64,000 nucleotides of DNA from Moringa oleifera (GCA_021397835.1 JAJFZO010000882.1:496001-560000); one strand, 5' to 3'; shown: positions 49,744 to 62,430, numbered from the stretch's first letter. Notes: generated from the sequence alone by a model not told the origin. Numbers and translations: made by a program.

Positions 49744-50020
49744 TCACACACTCAGCTCCAAAGCCCAACCATCAGGCAGGGCTTTCTGCTCAAACACAAT
49801 TCTTACACAAAGTTGCTTCCAACTCATTGACCCACTAACCCAATCAAGCCCACATTGTTGCCCATTATCTTGAGATTTGCTACAGAAGAGTTGGAATGTC
49901 GGGATGCATGAAGAACAGAGGGCTTTCAAGGGCGAAAATGTGGAGTGTTGAAAGCTGAGGAGTTGAGAGGAAGTAGAAGGAAGAGATGAAGAAGAACAGA
50001 AGGGTAGTGATGGGTGCCAT
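49744..50020 (-). pseudogene. small secreted-protein-like gene, apparently frameshifted
   Basis: On the minus strand ATG at 50018-50020 opens MAPITTLLFFFISSFYFLST, a clear signal peptide, and the frame ends after 46 residues (stop 49880). Overlapping it one base out of frame is an open stretch to 49744 with five Cys: LCSSCIPTFQLFCSKSQDNG then QQCGLDWVSGSMSWKQLCVR...ALPDGWALELSV. A single-base shift or an unrecognised splice would join signal peptide and Cys-containing part. I do not recognise the family. Upstream lie three further partial copies of its 5' end. Confidence 0.45.
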
Positions 50021-50695
50021 CTTGAATCTCTGTTTCTTCAATCTTTTGGGAAACACTAAATTCTGGCTCTTGTTGTTTGGGTCTAAATCTCTAATGGGTA
50101 TTATTAAAAGTCTAAGAGAAGCAGTTCTGATAGCTGCTTGGGTTTAGAGAAAATAGAAGGAAGAGAGGAAGAAAAACAGGAGGGTGGTGATAGTTTCCAT
50201 CTTGAATCTCTGTTTCTTCACTCTTTTAGGGGAAGATAAATTCTGGGTTTTGTTGTTTGGGTCTAAATCTCTAATGGGGTATTTATTAGAAGCCTGAACA
50301 AACCACAATGACAGCTGCTTGGATTTACAGAAAATAGAAGAAAGAGAGGAAGAAGAACAAGACAAAGGTGATGAGTACCACCTTCAAGATTTTTGTTTCC
50401 TTCACTCTTTTGGATAAGATAAATTATGGGTTTTTTTGTTTGGGTATAAATCTCTAATGGGTATTTATCAGAAGCCTGAAAGAAGTGATACTGATGGCTG
50501 CTTGGATTTAGGGTAACCAGAAGGAAGAAAGGAAGAAAAACAAGACAGTGGTGATGAGTGCCATCTTGAAAATCTTTGCTCCCTTCGCTCTTTTGGATAA
50601 GATAAATTCTGGGTTTGATTTTTTAGGTACAAGTCTGTAATGGGTGTTTATCAAAAGCTTAATAAGAAGTAATCCCAAGGGTTGCTTGGACTCGA
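49966..50695 (-). repeat. four tandem repeats of about 181 bp carrying promoter, leader and signal peptide start
   Basis: Units at about 49966-50146, 50147-50328, 50329-50511 and 50512-50695. On the minus strand each has a TATA-like ATAAATACCC, a leader with ACCCAAACAA and CCAGAATTTATC, then a start region. Three units have an ATG and encode MxxITTxLFFFxSSF-type hydrophobic peptides. In units 2 and 4 the peptide stops within 20 residues (FYFL-stop and FWLP-stop). The unit at 50329-50511 has lost the clean ATG context. Copies differ by point changes, so the duplications are not brand new. Confidence 0.8.
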
Positions 50696-51489
50696 AGAAA
50701 TTGTAGCCTACAAGGGATAAGGCAAAATGATTAAAGTGTAATTGTAATTGCTTCTCCAGGGGGCAAAGAATCATGATGTAAGCTGTTTACAGGTGGGTCA
50801 TTGTTAATTATATGGCATTAGTGAACTCCAAACAGAAAAATTATTGTTAATAAAATAATTTTACATTGTTGGAAATGTTGAATGATTTTAGATAGTCATG
50901 ATTTAAAAGATTGAACTTTGTTGATAGTAGTCTCATTTGGATTGATTTCCATTGGTGTATATAAAAGCTTCTTAATAATTCATCATTTTCTTTTGTGGGT
51001 ATATAGGGGCTTAAGAGATGAATAAGATACTCTTGGCAAAAAGGAAAATGAAAAACAAAACTCTAACTTTGATTTCCATGGGTAAATTATTGTATTTTGA
51101 ATAAACATATTTCAAATTATAGATTTATTTTTAAAATTATCTTTTCAAGATATTGTCTTATCTACTTTTAAAGATAATGTCTGTCTTGTTTGCATCAATC
51201 TTTTTAAGGATAAAATTTATTTTAATTATCTGTCTCTAAACATATGCGCCTTATATCACGCTTAAAGATTTTACATTATCCTATACTTATCTATAGTAGC
51301 AAATTTGAGCTTATTAGACCAAATGCTTTACTTAAGCCTTCATATTGAAAACATATTTCCGGCTTGGACAACACACAACTTAAAACTCCATTGTCAATGT
51401 CACAAGAGGGAATAATGAAGAAGGGCTGGCTATGTTCATAGGACCACTAATGTTGTAATAAAGTGGATGTGGAAAACATGTAGTCCTTG
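50696..51489. other. intergenic spacer
   Basis: Mixed to AT-rich; no gene or RNA recognised. Confidence 0.5.
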
Positions 51490-52571
51490 GGCCATCTCCA
51501 ACGAGACGGCAAAACGGCAATTTGCCGTCAAAATTGGTGAGAAACCGTCTCCAACGAGACGGTAAATTGGGTTCACCAATTTGGTGCAGCTACAGTACTG
51601 CACCAAATTTTGTGCAATACTATAGCTGCACCAAATTAATGATATATTAAAATATATATTTTTTATAAATTACTTTTTTAAAGGTTTTAAATCAAATATA
51701 TTTTTAATTAATAATTTAATAAATATATGATATTATTAGAAAAAAATTATACCATTAAGAATATCTCATCAAGATCTTCAAAATAAGACCAATATTCAAT
51801 ATATAATTTTGTTTTATTTAAATTATTATTAATAATAATTTATTTAATTAATAATAAAATTATATATACTATTAATATTATTATTTAAAAATATATAAAA
51901 ATTTAAAATAATTTATAATTTATGATTTAATTTAAATTTTTGCATGAACATGATAAAAATAAATTTTTTTCAATTGATAACACAGTACAATTGCAATAAC
52001 AACACATTAACGATTACAACTTAAACTGAAATTACAACTTAAACTGAAATTACAACTTAAACTGAAATTACAACATTAATTAAAATTAAAATACTTTAAC
52101 AATAATAAACTAACCTTAAAACTATTTAAAATGTGGAAAAGTCATCTCCACTTCCTCCTACATCACCAAAATATTGATCAAAATGATTAAATGATCCATT
52201 AACTCCTTCATATTAGTGATCTCGACCTCATTTTGCATAAATTTTCATTTGCTCATTTCGAATAACTTCACGTAATATCAAATCTTTTATAGAATCAATT
52301 ATTTATATTATTAAAATAATAATAATTTTCATTTGCTCTTAATTTAAAAATTTTAAATTATATTAATTATTTTAAAAATATTTATAAATTAATTAATATT
52401 TATAAATATTTTTATTAAAAATTATTATTTATATTATTAAAATAATATTATAACTTCAATTTGATGTCAATGGGTTGAAGATGAAAAAAATTTGGTGTTA
52501 GAATATTCTAAAAAGATTCTTTTTTAACATCAAATTGGTGTTAAATTTGGTGTTTTGGGTTGGAGATGGCC
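51490..52571. mobile_element. PIF/Harbinger-like DNA transposon remnant
   Basis: Terminal inverted repeats GGCCATCTCCAAC (51490-51502) and GTTGGAGATGGCC (52559-52571). The flanks are TTG on the left and TTA on the right, near the 3-bp TWA target duplication of Harbinger elements. On the minus strand around 52205-52265 a fragment reads EVIRNEQMKIYAK, like the C-terminus of the MYB-like protein that accompanies such elements. Three copies of an 18-bp unit (ACAACTTAAACTGAAATT) sit at 52017-52075. About 1.08 kb, internally decayed, AT-rich. Subterminal CCGTCTCCAACGAGACGG makes a short palindrome. Confidence 0.7.
52017..52075 (+). repeat. three tandem 18-bp units
   Basis: The unit ACAACTTAAACTGAAATT is repeated three times without interruption inside the Harbinger-like element. 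Confidence 0.9.
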
Positions 52572-53023
52572 TTAGGACAAATGCACTATCATGTCCAACT
52601 ATTTCTCATTAAGTTCCCAATTTGAGGCACTAATGTGGGCAGTCTTCTTCAAGCAATAATGGGTTATAATCACAGACAAACAAGCATGATGAACCTTTTG
52701 TAAAAGCAAAAACAATTGAGTACCCAAGTGAAAGAAATGACACAACATGAAGTGAATTCTAAGGCAAGTGCTCTGGAATGCACAAAGAAGGATACAAAAA
52801 GCCCCCATTTGTTCAAATTAAGAGACTTTTATCTACAATTCTATGACTCTCAAGCTCTGTCTTTCAACCTTTAGGAAGAGAAAAACTGAAGAAAAGAGAA
52901 AAAAAAAAACTTGAAAGCAATACACAACAAGTACAACAACCAGCACCACAAAAGCAGACAGACACTATTATTGATCTTAGATAGTTTCTTTTCTTTCTCC
53001 TAAGAGCATGAGGAAGAAGGAAA
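52572..53023. other. 3' UTR side of the PIP2 gene
   Basis: Mixed-composition sequence downstream of the minus-strand PIP2 stop, bounded by the transposon end. No separate feature seen. Confidence 0.45.
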
Positions 53024-55656
53024 TCACACGTGAGTTTGGCTCCTGAACGACCCAAGAGCCTTTGCAGCTCCTGCTCTCAAGATGAACTGGTGGTAGAAGG
53101 CTGCAATGGCTGCCCCGATGAAGGGTCCTACCCAGAAGATCCACTGGAAAATCAAAATGGGTATTTTAGGTTAGATGCTTCTTGTTGAAGAAATCATATC
53201 AGATTAATCAGGATCAATGGAATTTTGATCTGGGTAATACTCACATGGTCATCCCAGGCCTTCTTCTGGTTGAAGATAACAGCAGCACCAAGGCTCCTGG
53301 CAGGGTTGATGCCGGTGCCAGTAACTGGGATGGTGGCCAAGTGAACCATGAACACAGCAAACCCAATTGGGAGAGGAGCCAAAACCTTCAATAACACCAA
53401 ACGATATCAACAATAGGTAGGTGAAATGGTCACAACTAGGTACCCTTTAGGTCATGAACTGTGTAAAAGTGAATCTTCTACGAAGGGTGAAATCTGCAGT
53501 ACTAATTGAGACAGGTTTGGTGGATACGATGCATGAGAGTGCTCAAAAGGGTTCTGCTATCACATGGGCAGGCCGTGGATTTGGGACATGCTCTTGTGTC
53601 ATAGGCCTACACGTGAAGTCTACAAATTTTGCACCAAGAAATCGTTGGAAGATTGGAAAAGAAAGCACTGAAAATGGGCATGTGAGGCCAAAAGGAGCTG
53701 GAAATCCTCACGGGAATTTCCACATGGGAGGAAGACGACAACCTCCATGAACAGACACACAGAACTGGACAAAACCTTTAAGCCTTATGGTCATAAAGAA
53801 AAAACCCAGAAACCACTGTTTGCCTTCCAATTGAAATGACCAAAGCTTCTTCTCCTAGCCAAGCAAGATAAAAATAAAACATGGACAACAGCAGAATCCT
53901 CTTTCCTGCTATAGAAGACAGAGAAATACTGACTGTGAATTTGGTTCCCGGTAACCAAAGCCACAAGTCCACAGTCCCCATTTCGTCACTAACACCCTGC
54001 TATCATCATTGCTCTGTTCTCGAGAATCCCATTGTGGACAAGGTTATCCTCAATGCCATCATCCTATCTTACTCTGGTTGCTCTCATTCACTACAAACCC
54101 ATGAATGTTTCTTCAAGTTTATTGAAGAATATCACCTTCCCATGCATTTCTTGACAGCTTCACATGAAACTTCAAAACCCATTAATGATTCTTCAAGTTT
54201 ATTGGAGATATCAATATCTCCTTCACATGCATTTCTTGACAGCTAAGCCGCTTTTAGTACAGCAAAGCCCTTCTTGAAGTCGGCAATAATTCATAAATCA
54301 AGACACCCCATGTTCAATCTTAGTGTGATATTACCCATTAATTGATTTGATGCATGCAAATTAAACGTTTCCTATACTTTATTATGATCTTTCAATGAAG
54401 AATTAGGGTTAGGTTAATGTTGTTTTCATTCAAGGATCCATATTCTTTGTTTGTGGAAATTTCAAATTTGCATTCATTAATGTTTTCTAACATGTTTGAC
54501 TAAAATAATGAGACCAAAGAACAAAAGAATCGTTTCCATATATTTAGATATATTGTATATGTGAAAGTCGAAAAGGTATTTGTAAGTTAAAATTTCTTAT
54601 ATTACTTGAAAAGGTAATATTGATAAAAGGCGAAAGGTAGGGTGGGTGCTTACAGGAACGTGGGAGTCTCTGGCGTTTCTCTTGGGATCAGTGGCAGAGA
54701 AGACAGTGTAGACAAGGACGAAGGTGCCAATGATCTCAGCGCCGAGTCCGGTGCCCGTGCTGTACCCGTCAGCCAGCGAGTTGGCGCCACCGCCGAACCT
54801 GGTGTAGTACGACTTCTGGAAGGCCTTCACCAGACCCACACCGCAAATGGCTCCCAGGCACTGAGCCACCATGTACATCACGGCTCGGACCAGGGAGACC
54901 TTGCGGGCCAAGAACAGACCGAAAGTCACTGCTGGGTTGATGTGACCACCTGCAGATGGTACGCCGAAAGAAGCTCCGAGTCAGGTAAGAAAGTTTTCAG
55001 AAGCGGAAACCCAAAGGTTTTTCTTTTAACTTTGCGGGAAAAAACGTCAAGAAAGATAGTTCTGGTCCATAAGAGAAAGTTGTCACCGTCAAAACCTTGT
55101 TTGGTTTATTTCTCTTTTTGTTTGGAAAACATGAAAATGGGAAACACAGTTGCAAGAAAATACAGCAGAACCTGAAGTTTTCTCTGTAATAATAAATCAT
55201 CAAAGCTTGAGAAGAAACAAAAACGTAATGAGAAAACACAGAAATCCATTTTCCATCTAACCAAAAGGAAAAACGACGAAAATGAACTCGTCAAGGTAAG
55301 CCAAGACATGAAAGGAAACCAACGCAGTACACACGTACAAAGACAGAGAGGAGGGAGAGGAACCCACCAGAGATACCGGCGGTGCAGTAAACGAGGATGA
55401 AGATCATGCCACCGAAGGCCCAAGCTATCCCGAGGATCCCAACGCCACCGCAGTGGTCAGCAGCGCTCTGGCTCTTGTACCCAATGACGGTCAAGACGGT
55501 GATGTAAAGGAAGAGCAAGGTAGCTATGAACTCGGCAATCAAGGCCCTGTAGAACGACCACTTAGTGAGCTCCACCGAGTCGAACAAGGGTGCTGGTGGT
55601 GGGTCATGGTAGTCCTTGGCAGAGAAGGATCCATGCTCTGCTACTTCCTTCGTCAT
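53024..55656 (-). CDS. PIP2: aquaporin, plasma membrane intrinsic protein PIP2 type
   Basis: Water channel of the plasma membrane. Exons 55368-55656, 54654-54949, 53245-53385 and 53024-53143 join in phase to 281 residues, the usual PIP2 length and four-exon layout. Six membrane helices. Two NPA boxes: [10 protein letters not shown] (NPA 101-103) and [13 protein letters not shown] (222-224). Selectivity filter residues Phe 81, His 210, Thr 219 and Arg 225 are those of water-selective PIPs. The short N-terminus with [11 protein letters not shown] and the long C-terminus [11 protein letters not shown], with Ser 274 and Ser 277 at the usual regulatory phosphorylation positions, place it in PIP2, not PIP1. 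The second intron (53386-54653) is the longest. No sign of damage. Confidence 0.97.
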
Positions 55657-55802
55657 TCTGAACTCTCAAATCACAGGAAAAGCCCAAAAAAACAGGGAAA
55701 GGAGAACAGAGCCCCGTTAGTGAGCAAGAGAGAGAATGAGAGAGAAAGAAAGAAAGAGCTTCCAGTACGTCTAGGCCTGAGCAGATAGGTGCAGGCGGTG
55801 GG

Positions 55803-55813
55803 GGGTATATATC
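55803..55813 (-). promoter_or_regulatory. TATA box of the PIP2 gene
   Basis: ATATATACC on the minus strand about 150 bp upstream of the PIP2 ATG, followed by a GA-rich leader (55726-55756). Position and motif fit a core promoter. Confidence 0.55.
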
Positions 55814-58800
55814 GAGAGAGGATGCAGAGAGAGATGGCTTTCCTTGTTTTCTTCCTTAAAAATAAAAAATAAAAATCCCCAATATTCTATTTTCCTCCAG
55901 AAAAAGAAATAGATATAGATTTTAATTTTTAATTTAATTTAGTTACTAAAAAATAAAATTTAAATTTGCATTTATTTAATTTTACCGACCCAACTTGACT
56001 TTACTACCGAACCGCCACCACTTCCGCACTTGCTGTTCCTGTGGTCTTCCACTTAGTTCTGTCTGTTAATTTCCATTTTACTGCACAACCACGTGCACAT
56101 CACTTTCTGTTGTAATTTCTTCTGTTTACTACTTTCTTTTTGGTCTTTTCCAGGTTCTCCCACCCCCTTCCATTTATCTTCACCTTATTCATTTTATTTT
56201 AAAATTTATTTAATTTTTTAAAAAATATATAATATATATTAATTTTATAAAATTAATAATTAAAATTTTTATAAATTATTTTTTAAATAATAATATAAAA
56301 TATTTAATAATTTATATTACTTAGTAAAAAATTTAAAGTTCAAATAACATATTAAGATTGAAAGTTCAAGTGACATGTTAAGATAGGTGAATGTTGACAG
56401 ATGAATTTTTTTTATTATATTTTTTCCTCACAAAAGAGTTTTTCTTTTTTATAAAAAAATTATTAATTTATTAATTATTATAAATTATAAAATATATATT
56501 TTATATTTTATATTAAAAAATTTAATACAAATTCAAACTAAAAGAGTCTTAATTTTTACAGTAATTAAATTCTCAAACTAATTAGACTAAATCTAAACAA
56601 TCCTTAATTTTTATTTCATTGAATTTTTTGGTATTTTTAATGAATTAGAAAAACGATCTTTTCAATTCCTATTGTTCCATATAATAGGTAAGAGAATTAG
56701 ATTATTTTTTTTAATACTATTTGGTGTTGTTGCCTTCAATTAGTTATTTACTTATTCTTTAAGTTTACTCGTTAATTTTATTTTTTTCCCTTTAAGTGAC
56801 AAAAATAAGATTTCTTGATTTGTAGGTGTTAAAGATTATTATTTAAATTTGTTTGATAATTTTTTATTTTCTTATGTAATTTTATTTTTATTTAAAATTA
56901 ATTTCAAGTCTATCTCTTTGATTTGAGAAAAAAACTAAAGTCTTGTCTTTTTATTTTTTATATTTTTGTTTTATGATAAAGTCTCTGGGATGTTCTATGA
57001 TAAATTAGTCAATACTTATTTTTTAAAATATAAAATGAAAATCACAAAATTAATTACATTTGAAATGTGAAAAGAATATATGGTAAAGTATCAAAAATTA
57101 TTTAATTTTTTGTTCTATGTGCTTATGTAATGTCAATTCGAGAATCATGTAAAGCTTTACCTTTTTCTTTTTTCATTTTCTTTGCTATTGACTTATTTTT
57201 CCGAGAAAAAGAAAAATACCGCATAAAGTCTTACCGTGAGTATTTATGCTAAAGTGGGGCACACTGCTTTTATTTATTTTTTAAAATTAATTTTATTGAT
57301 ATTTAAGAACTTAAAACATAAAAAAAGAATAATAAAAAATCTTATATAATAATTATTATGCAATAAATATAAATTTATAAATTATAAAATTAAAATTTTT
57401 AAGTAAGATATAATAATTTTTCAAATTATTTAATGATTCAAAAAATCAGTTGATATTTATTTGTTATCTTAAAATTTTTATTATTTAAACTCCAAATTTT
57501 TAGTAGTTACAAAACATTGATGACATTTTTTTTTACTTATATATAATATAAGTTATATAAATTTTTTTTTTATAATTAATATTATGTAATAAAATTTTCA
57601 AAATTTATATCGCTTGCTTTATAATGAATAAATAAAATTGCTCAAAAGTCTTTCAAAATATATATATATATATAATCAAATATATATATATATATAACTA
57701 TTGTAATCAAATAAAATTCTACAAGATTAATAATATTTTAAATATTACATCCAAAAGTAGTAAATAAGTTTTTATTTTTCTACATTTTTGTGATGCTTAA
57801 ATAAAAAAATTTAATTGAATAAGATAATATTTATAAGTATAAATATAAAAATTTTGTATTATATCTATTTTATTGTTTTACACAAAATATCGATCAATCG
57901 TATATCTATACTTTTATTTTGTTTAGTTTAAATTTTGTTTTTAATTCATTTTTAAAATATTATTTAAATTAAAATTCTTGTATAATAAATTTTAACTAAA
58001 ATTTATTAAGTCATTTAAGTATTGATTTTTTAAAAAAATTACACTATTAAAAATTTATCAAAATTAATCATGAGCCATAAATTATTTAAATTTGAAGAAT
58101 AAATTCAAAGTGAAGTATAAAATTTATTTTAATGATTTTTGGATATTTTAATTAAAAATATTATTAATTTTGTACAATTATTAAAATTAATATTTAATGT
58201 ATATCAAATTTAAAAATAAAAGATACAATATAGATAAATTTAATTAAAAATAAATTTAATTTATATTTATTAATCAAAATTTAATGGGTGAATGTAAAAA
58301 AAAAATATAAACTTAATTTAATGTATTTTTGAATTTAAATTCTCGTTTGATTTTTTATTTGTTTTAATTTAGATTTGATCAAAAAATCAAAAAAATAATT
58401 TTTTTGTACAATAAATTTTGACTTAAAAATTTTCGAAGATGTAAAAAAAATATTCAAACTACTATTGCAAAAAAAATTTAAATTTTTGAAGTATTACAAA
58501 TATTTTTTAAAAAATATTGTACTATAAAAGTGTAAAAAATTCATAAAAATAGATTGTAAATCTAAATTTGTTTAAACATGAGTTATTAATTTAAAATAAA
58601 GTGTATAATTTATTTAAAGTATTTTAATTATAAAAATATCAGTAATTTTTTATAATTAATTTAAAATTAAATTATATTTAAATCAAATTAATATTTTTAA
58701 AATAAAATAATTTAAAATTTAAAATCATAAAAATATGTTAAATTAATTTATATATATTTACCCTATTCTAATTGTATTAACATTATTCGTAAAATAAGTT

Positions 58801-58830
58801 TTTTTATTAAAAATTTTATTTTTTTGTTAA
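55814..58830. other. AT-rich intergenic stretch
   Basis: Long A/T runs, including an alternating TA stretch at 57658-57696 split by ATCAA. No genes, RNA or transposon ends recognised. Confidence 0.6.
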
Positions 58831-58839
58831 GAAAATGTG

Positions 58840-59170
58840 ATATTAGCGGTGGCCTAATGCTGAGTGTACAGTAAGGGGTGGCAGAGGCAGCACAGGGAAT
58901 CGGTCCGTGTCACATCCTTCATGCGTGGTCCCCCCACGAGCACGTAATGCATTAAAGCAGACTCCCAACGGTCGATATAGGCAAAGTGCATGATGTGACG
59001 CATGATCCGGACACGCGGCTGATATCATGTGGACGAGAATGACTTGGCGGTCTCGGTTGGTCTTTGTGAACGTTGCGGGCGGGAGAGCGGGACCCCCTGA
59101 ATAGCCGCTGCTTTCTGATTGGATAAAGAATTAGGAGATAAGTAACGTCGCTCTCCAGCTCAGCAATTTC
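58840..59170. promoter_or_regulatory. GC-rich island, candidate regulatory region
   Basis: About 330 bp of balanced to GC-rich sequence inside several kb of AT-rich DNA. Contains GCACGTAATG, CCGGACACGCGG, CTTGGCGG and an inverted CCAAT (GATTGG, about 59116). No coding exon chain. Composition suggests a conserved noncoding or promoter element, but no adjacent gene start was found. Confidence 0.35.
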
Positions 59171-60550
59171 TCTTACATTCAAAGTAAAACTCTTCCACTT
59201 TAGTTTCCAAAAGTTGTTTTATTGTGGAATGATATTATATAATAAAAATAGTAATAAAATCATCTGTTGATTTGAATTAATTCTCAATTTTTAATAAAAT
59301 TATATTATATATTAATTTAATTTTTTATTAATATTTAAAATTATCAAAGTACTTTTATAATTATGAATATGTTGATGTGAATTAGTTAACCAAAAAAATT
59401 ATAAGGGTATTTTAATAAATTATAATGCTGATATGAAAATAAAATAATAAATAATAAATTTTATTACATTACTACATATCATAATATTATTAAAAATTCA
59501 ACATAAATCAAATTAATAAAAAATTTTGATATTTTAATTCTTTGTTAAAAAATTTACCAGGTAACTTAAAAAGATAAAACTGTATGATTATAAGCCAAAG
59601 GAATAATATCTTGTACGATGAGATTTTTTTAAATATTAAAAATTTTATAAATTATAAAAAATAATATCATAATTAGTTTTTAAAAAATATTTAAGATAAT
59701 TTGTTTTTTATTTATTTTGTAATTTTATATTTTCATGCATAATAAATATGATTTGATTTATTTAATACTCTTATGAACAATCAAAGGGGGTTGTTGAAAC
59801 TTAATTTAATAAAAAAATTGGAAGAAATTTTTTATTATTAAATAATACCCACTTTCCTTTCACCTCATCAATTCATGGCGCTTTCACTTATTATTATTAT
59901 TATTATTATTTAATATTTATGGATGAGTTAGAGTCCCAAAAAGGAAATAAAAAAATAAAAACAAAAAAAGCTTACAACTGACCCACAATTCAGTAATTAC
60001 TTACTTTCTTAATAATTAAAAATTACACATCTTCCCCACTTGAACCCTCTCTTAGGTACATAGGCAACCCACTCATAATTTTTTTTTTAAAAAAAGGTCA
60101 GATGAAATTTATAAGTTGTTAAAATAAATAATATATAAATATTAAATTAATTAATATTTGTTTAAAATTAATATATGTGTTTTGTTAACAAAACAAATGT
60201 GATATTATTTTGATACATTTTAAAATGTTATTAGTTGGAGATTTATTTTTCAAAATTACTCATTATAACTTCAAAATGTATGATACATATTTTATTCAAA
60301 ATAAAGATTTTATATATTATTTATGATTTTTTTATTTTTTGATAATTGTAATGTTCATCTGATTTTTTTATCACCAAAAACAAATTTAATGATTTTTCAA
60401 TAAATCAATGCTTGGTTACCACTGAACTAAATTCCTCATAATTTTATATTGTAAATTTTAATTTATAAAAAAAATATTTATTTGTATTATGTGTTGTCAA
60501 TATAAGATAATTATTTTTATATAAAAACAAAAAAAAGTTTTTTTATTTTG
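59171..60550. other. AT-rich intergenic stretch
   Basis: No gene seen. Contains a (TTA)n run at about 59888-59910. Confidence 0.6.
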
Positions 60551-60850
60551 TTTTTTTAATATTTGTCAGAGAAGGTGAGGTAGGGTTGGCATGGGAGGAT
60601 TTTAGATGACAAAAGGGGTGGCTACTGGGTAGTTCTGTAATGGCCTGAAAGAATCCTAATTTTTTTTTTTTAAGGTGGTGGGCCCCAAAAATGGAGGGAG
60701 AAGCTTTTGTCACTGTTGGGTTTATACAGCGAAGCAACCCCACCAAAGCACATGGGGGCCCACCATTTGTAGGGTCCTCTACCCTACCACCTCCCTCTTT
60801 TTGTCCCTAAGCATCTTCATTTTCTCACCCATTTCTCTTAAAAGCTCCAT
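60551..60850. promoter_or_regulatory. second GC-richer island
   Basis: Balanced composition with GGTGGGCCCC (about 60677) and an inverted partner GGGGGCCCACC (60752-60763), a perfect-core inverted repeat around GGGCCCAC motifs. GGGCCCA is a known plant promoter element type (site II/TCP-like). No coding exon recognised. Confidence 0.35.
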
Positions 60851-62430
60851 TTTTATTTTTATTTTTTATTTTTTATTTTGTTTGAGAAAAGTGAAAAAAA
60901 AAAAGGTAAAACCATTAGGTAGGGAATCCAAGCAATGCCCCTTCACCTTCTGTTTGGAATCTTGGGAAAAAATATATATATATGTAAAAGGAAAAAGTGA
61001 TTGGAAAATTTCAAAAAGTAAGATTTCTTTAACTTATGTCTTCTTGCTTTCTCCCAAATCCAAAAAAAAAAACTTTACTTTTTGTATTCTTCATCAGTCA
61101 TACCCACCTTCAATTTGAGTTAAGGTTCAACCTAATATATATTTTTTAAAAAAAAGTGGAAACAGCAATTTTATCGAAGTTAATATGTTGGGTATTAAAT
61201 TTTTTGAATTAAATGTAATGGGTAATTTTAACATAAGGTTTAATTGCATGCTGGATTTAAGTACAAATCACTGAGGAAAGAAGTAAAAAAGGTAATTTGA
61301 TTATCAATTACAATAATGCGAAGTTAGTTCCATTCTATATATAGATAAAAATATTATGGGTATTTTCTTTTATGATTTAAATTTGTTATTAATTTAAATT
61401 ATATTAGTTTTTTAAAAAATTCTTATAATTTATTACATTAAAATAAAAATTAAGTAAAATATATCTTTCTTATTGATTTTCTCATGAAAGATTAAATCCA
61501 AACATTTTGAGAAAAAATCATTAAAGTCAATAAATCATGAAAAATGATTATGTTCGAGAAAACAAGTTAGAAGCGTGGAAGATAATTTGTTGAAATAATT
61601 AGTGGTGAAGAAGAAAGAAGTTGCTAGTAATAATTATTAATGTGTATAAAAGATAAAAGTCACTTTATTTATGGGGACAACTAAGAATTTGGTCATCCAA
61701 TCACGTTGATGATTTTTTCTTTTTCTCTATCAACAAGTACACCAAAAATTGGAAAAATTATAAGTTGGATTAGCTAAAAAGATTAAGATTATGATGGTTA
61801 ATTACACGTGATTATTAACTTACATAATTAGTATAAAAAAAAAGTATGAGATTTTACTTCTTTGTCCTAGAAGTAACTTCCATATGATTTTATTATTGTT
61901 ATTGGTCAAATTTTGTATCGATGATGTGATTTTTTATTTTAAAATTATTTTTTATATTAATAATTTTTATAATTTAAAAATATAATTATATGTCTATATA
62001 AAGTTAAGATTTTATACATAATTGAATGACGTTTTTTTAATTTTAACCTATTTTTACATACTAATGTTGATTTTGAACTGTAAATATTATTTGTTTGACC
62101 GTTAGTTATATAAAAATGATTTATATTTTACATATTTTTGAAATAAAATTTATGAAAAATTACATAAATTAAATACTTATATTTTTATATTTTTTAATGT
62201 AAAATTTTTGCTCAATAAATTTTGTTAATTTAATATTTATGAATTTTAATGATGAAATCATGATTATACATCTGTAATTATATATATAATATTTATAAAA
62301 ATCTTTAGGTGGGTAATTTTTATGTTTTATTTTTTTTTAAAAAATAGAGGAAATGGAAGATGATAATGTATAATTAATAAGAGTAATGATTTATTATGAT
62401 TCGGACAATGATTATGATAAAATTAATTCG
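60851..62430. other. AT-rich intergenic stretch
   Basis: No coding exon chain or RNA gene seen. Confidence 0.6.

Noticed and set aside
53454..54246. Several open frames inside the PIP2 second intron
   Set aside because: They lie in an intron flanked by well-matched PIP2 exons and show no protein-like composition or splice support.
57658..57696. Alternating TA tract split by ATCAA, considered as an inverted repeat or structural element
   Set aside because: A simple microsatellite in AT-rich DNA explains it.
60675..61118. 147-codon open frame on the plus strand
   Set aside because: Starts at GTG, is rich in Lys/Phe/Ile from A/T tracts, and has no recognisable domain.
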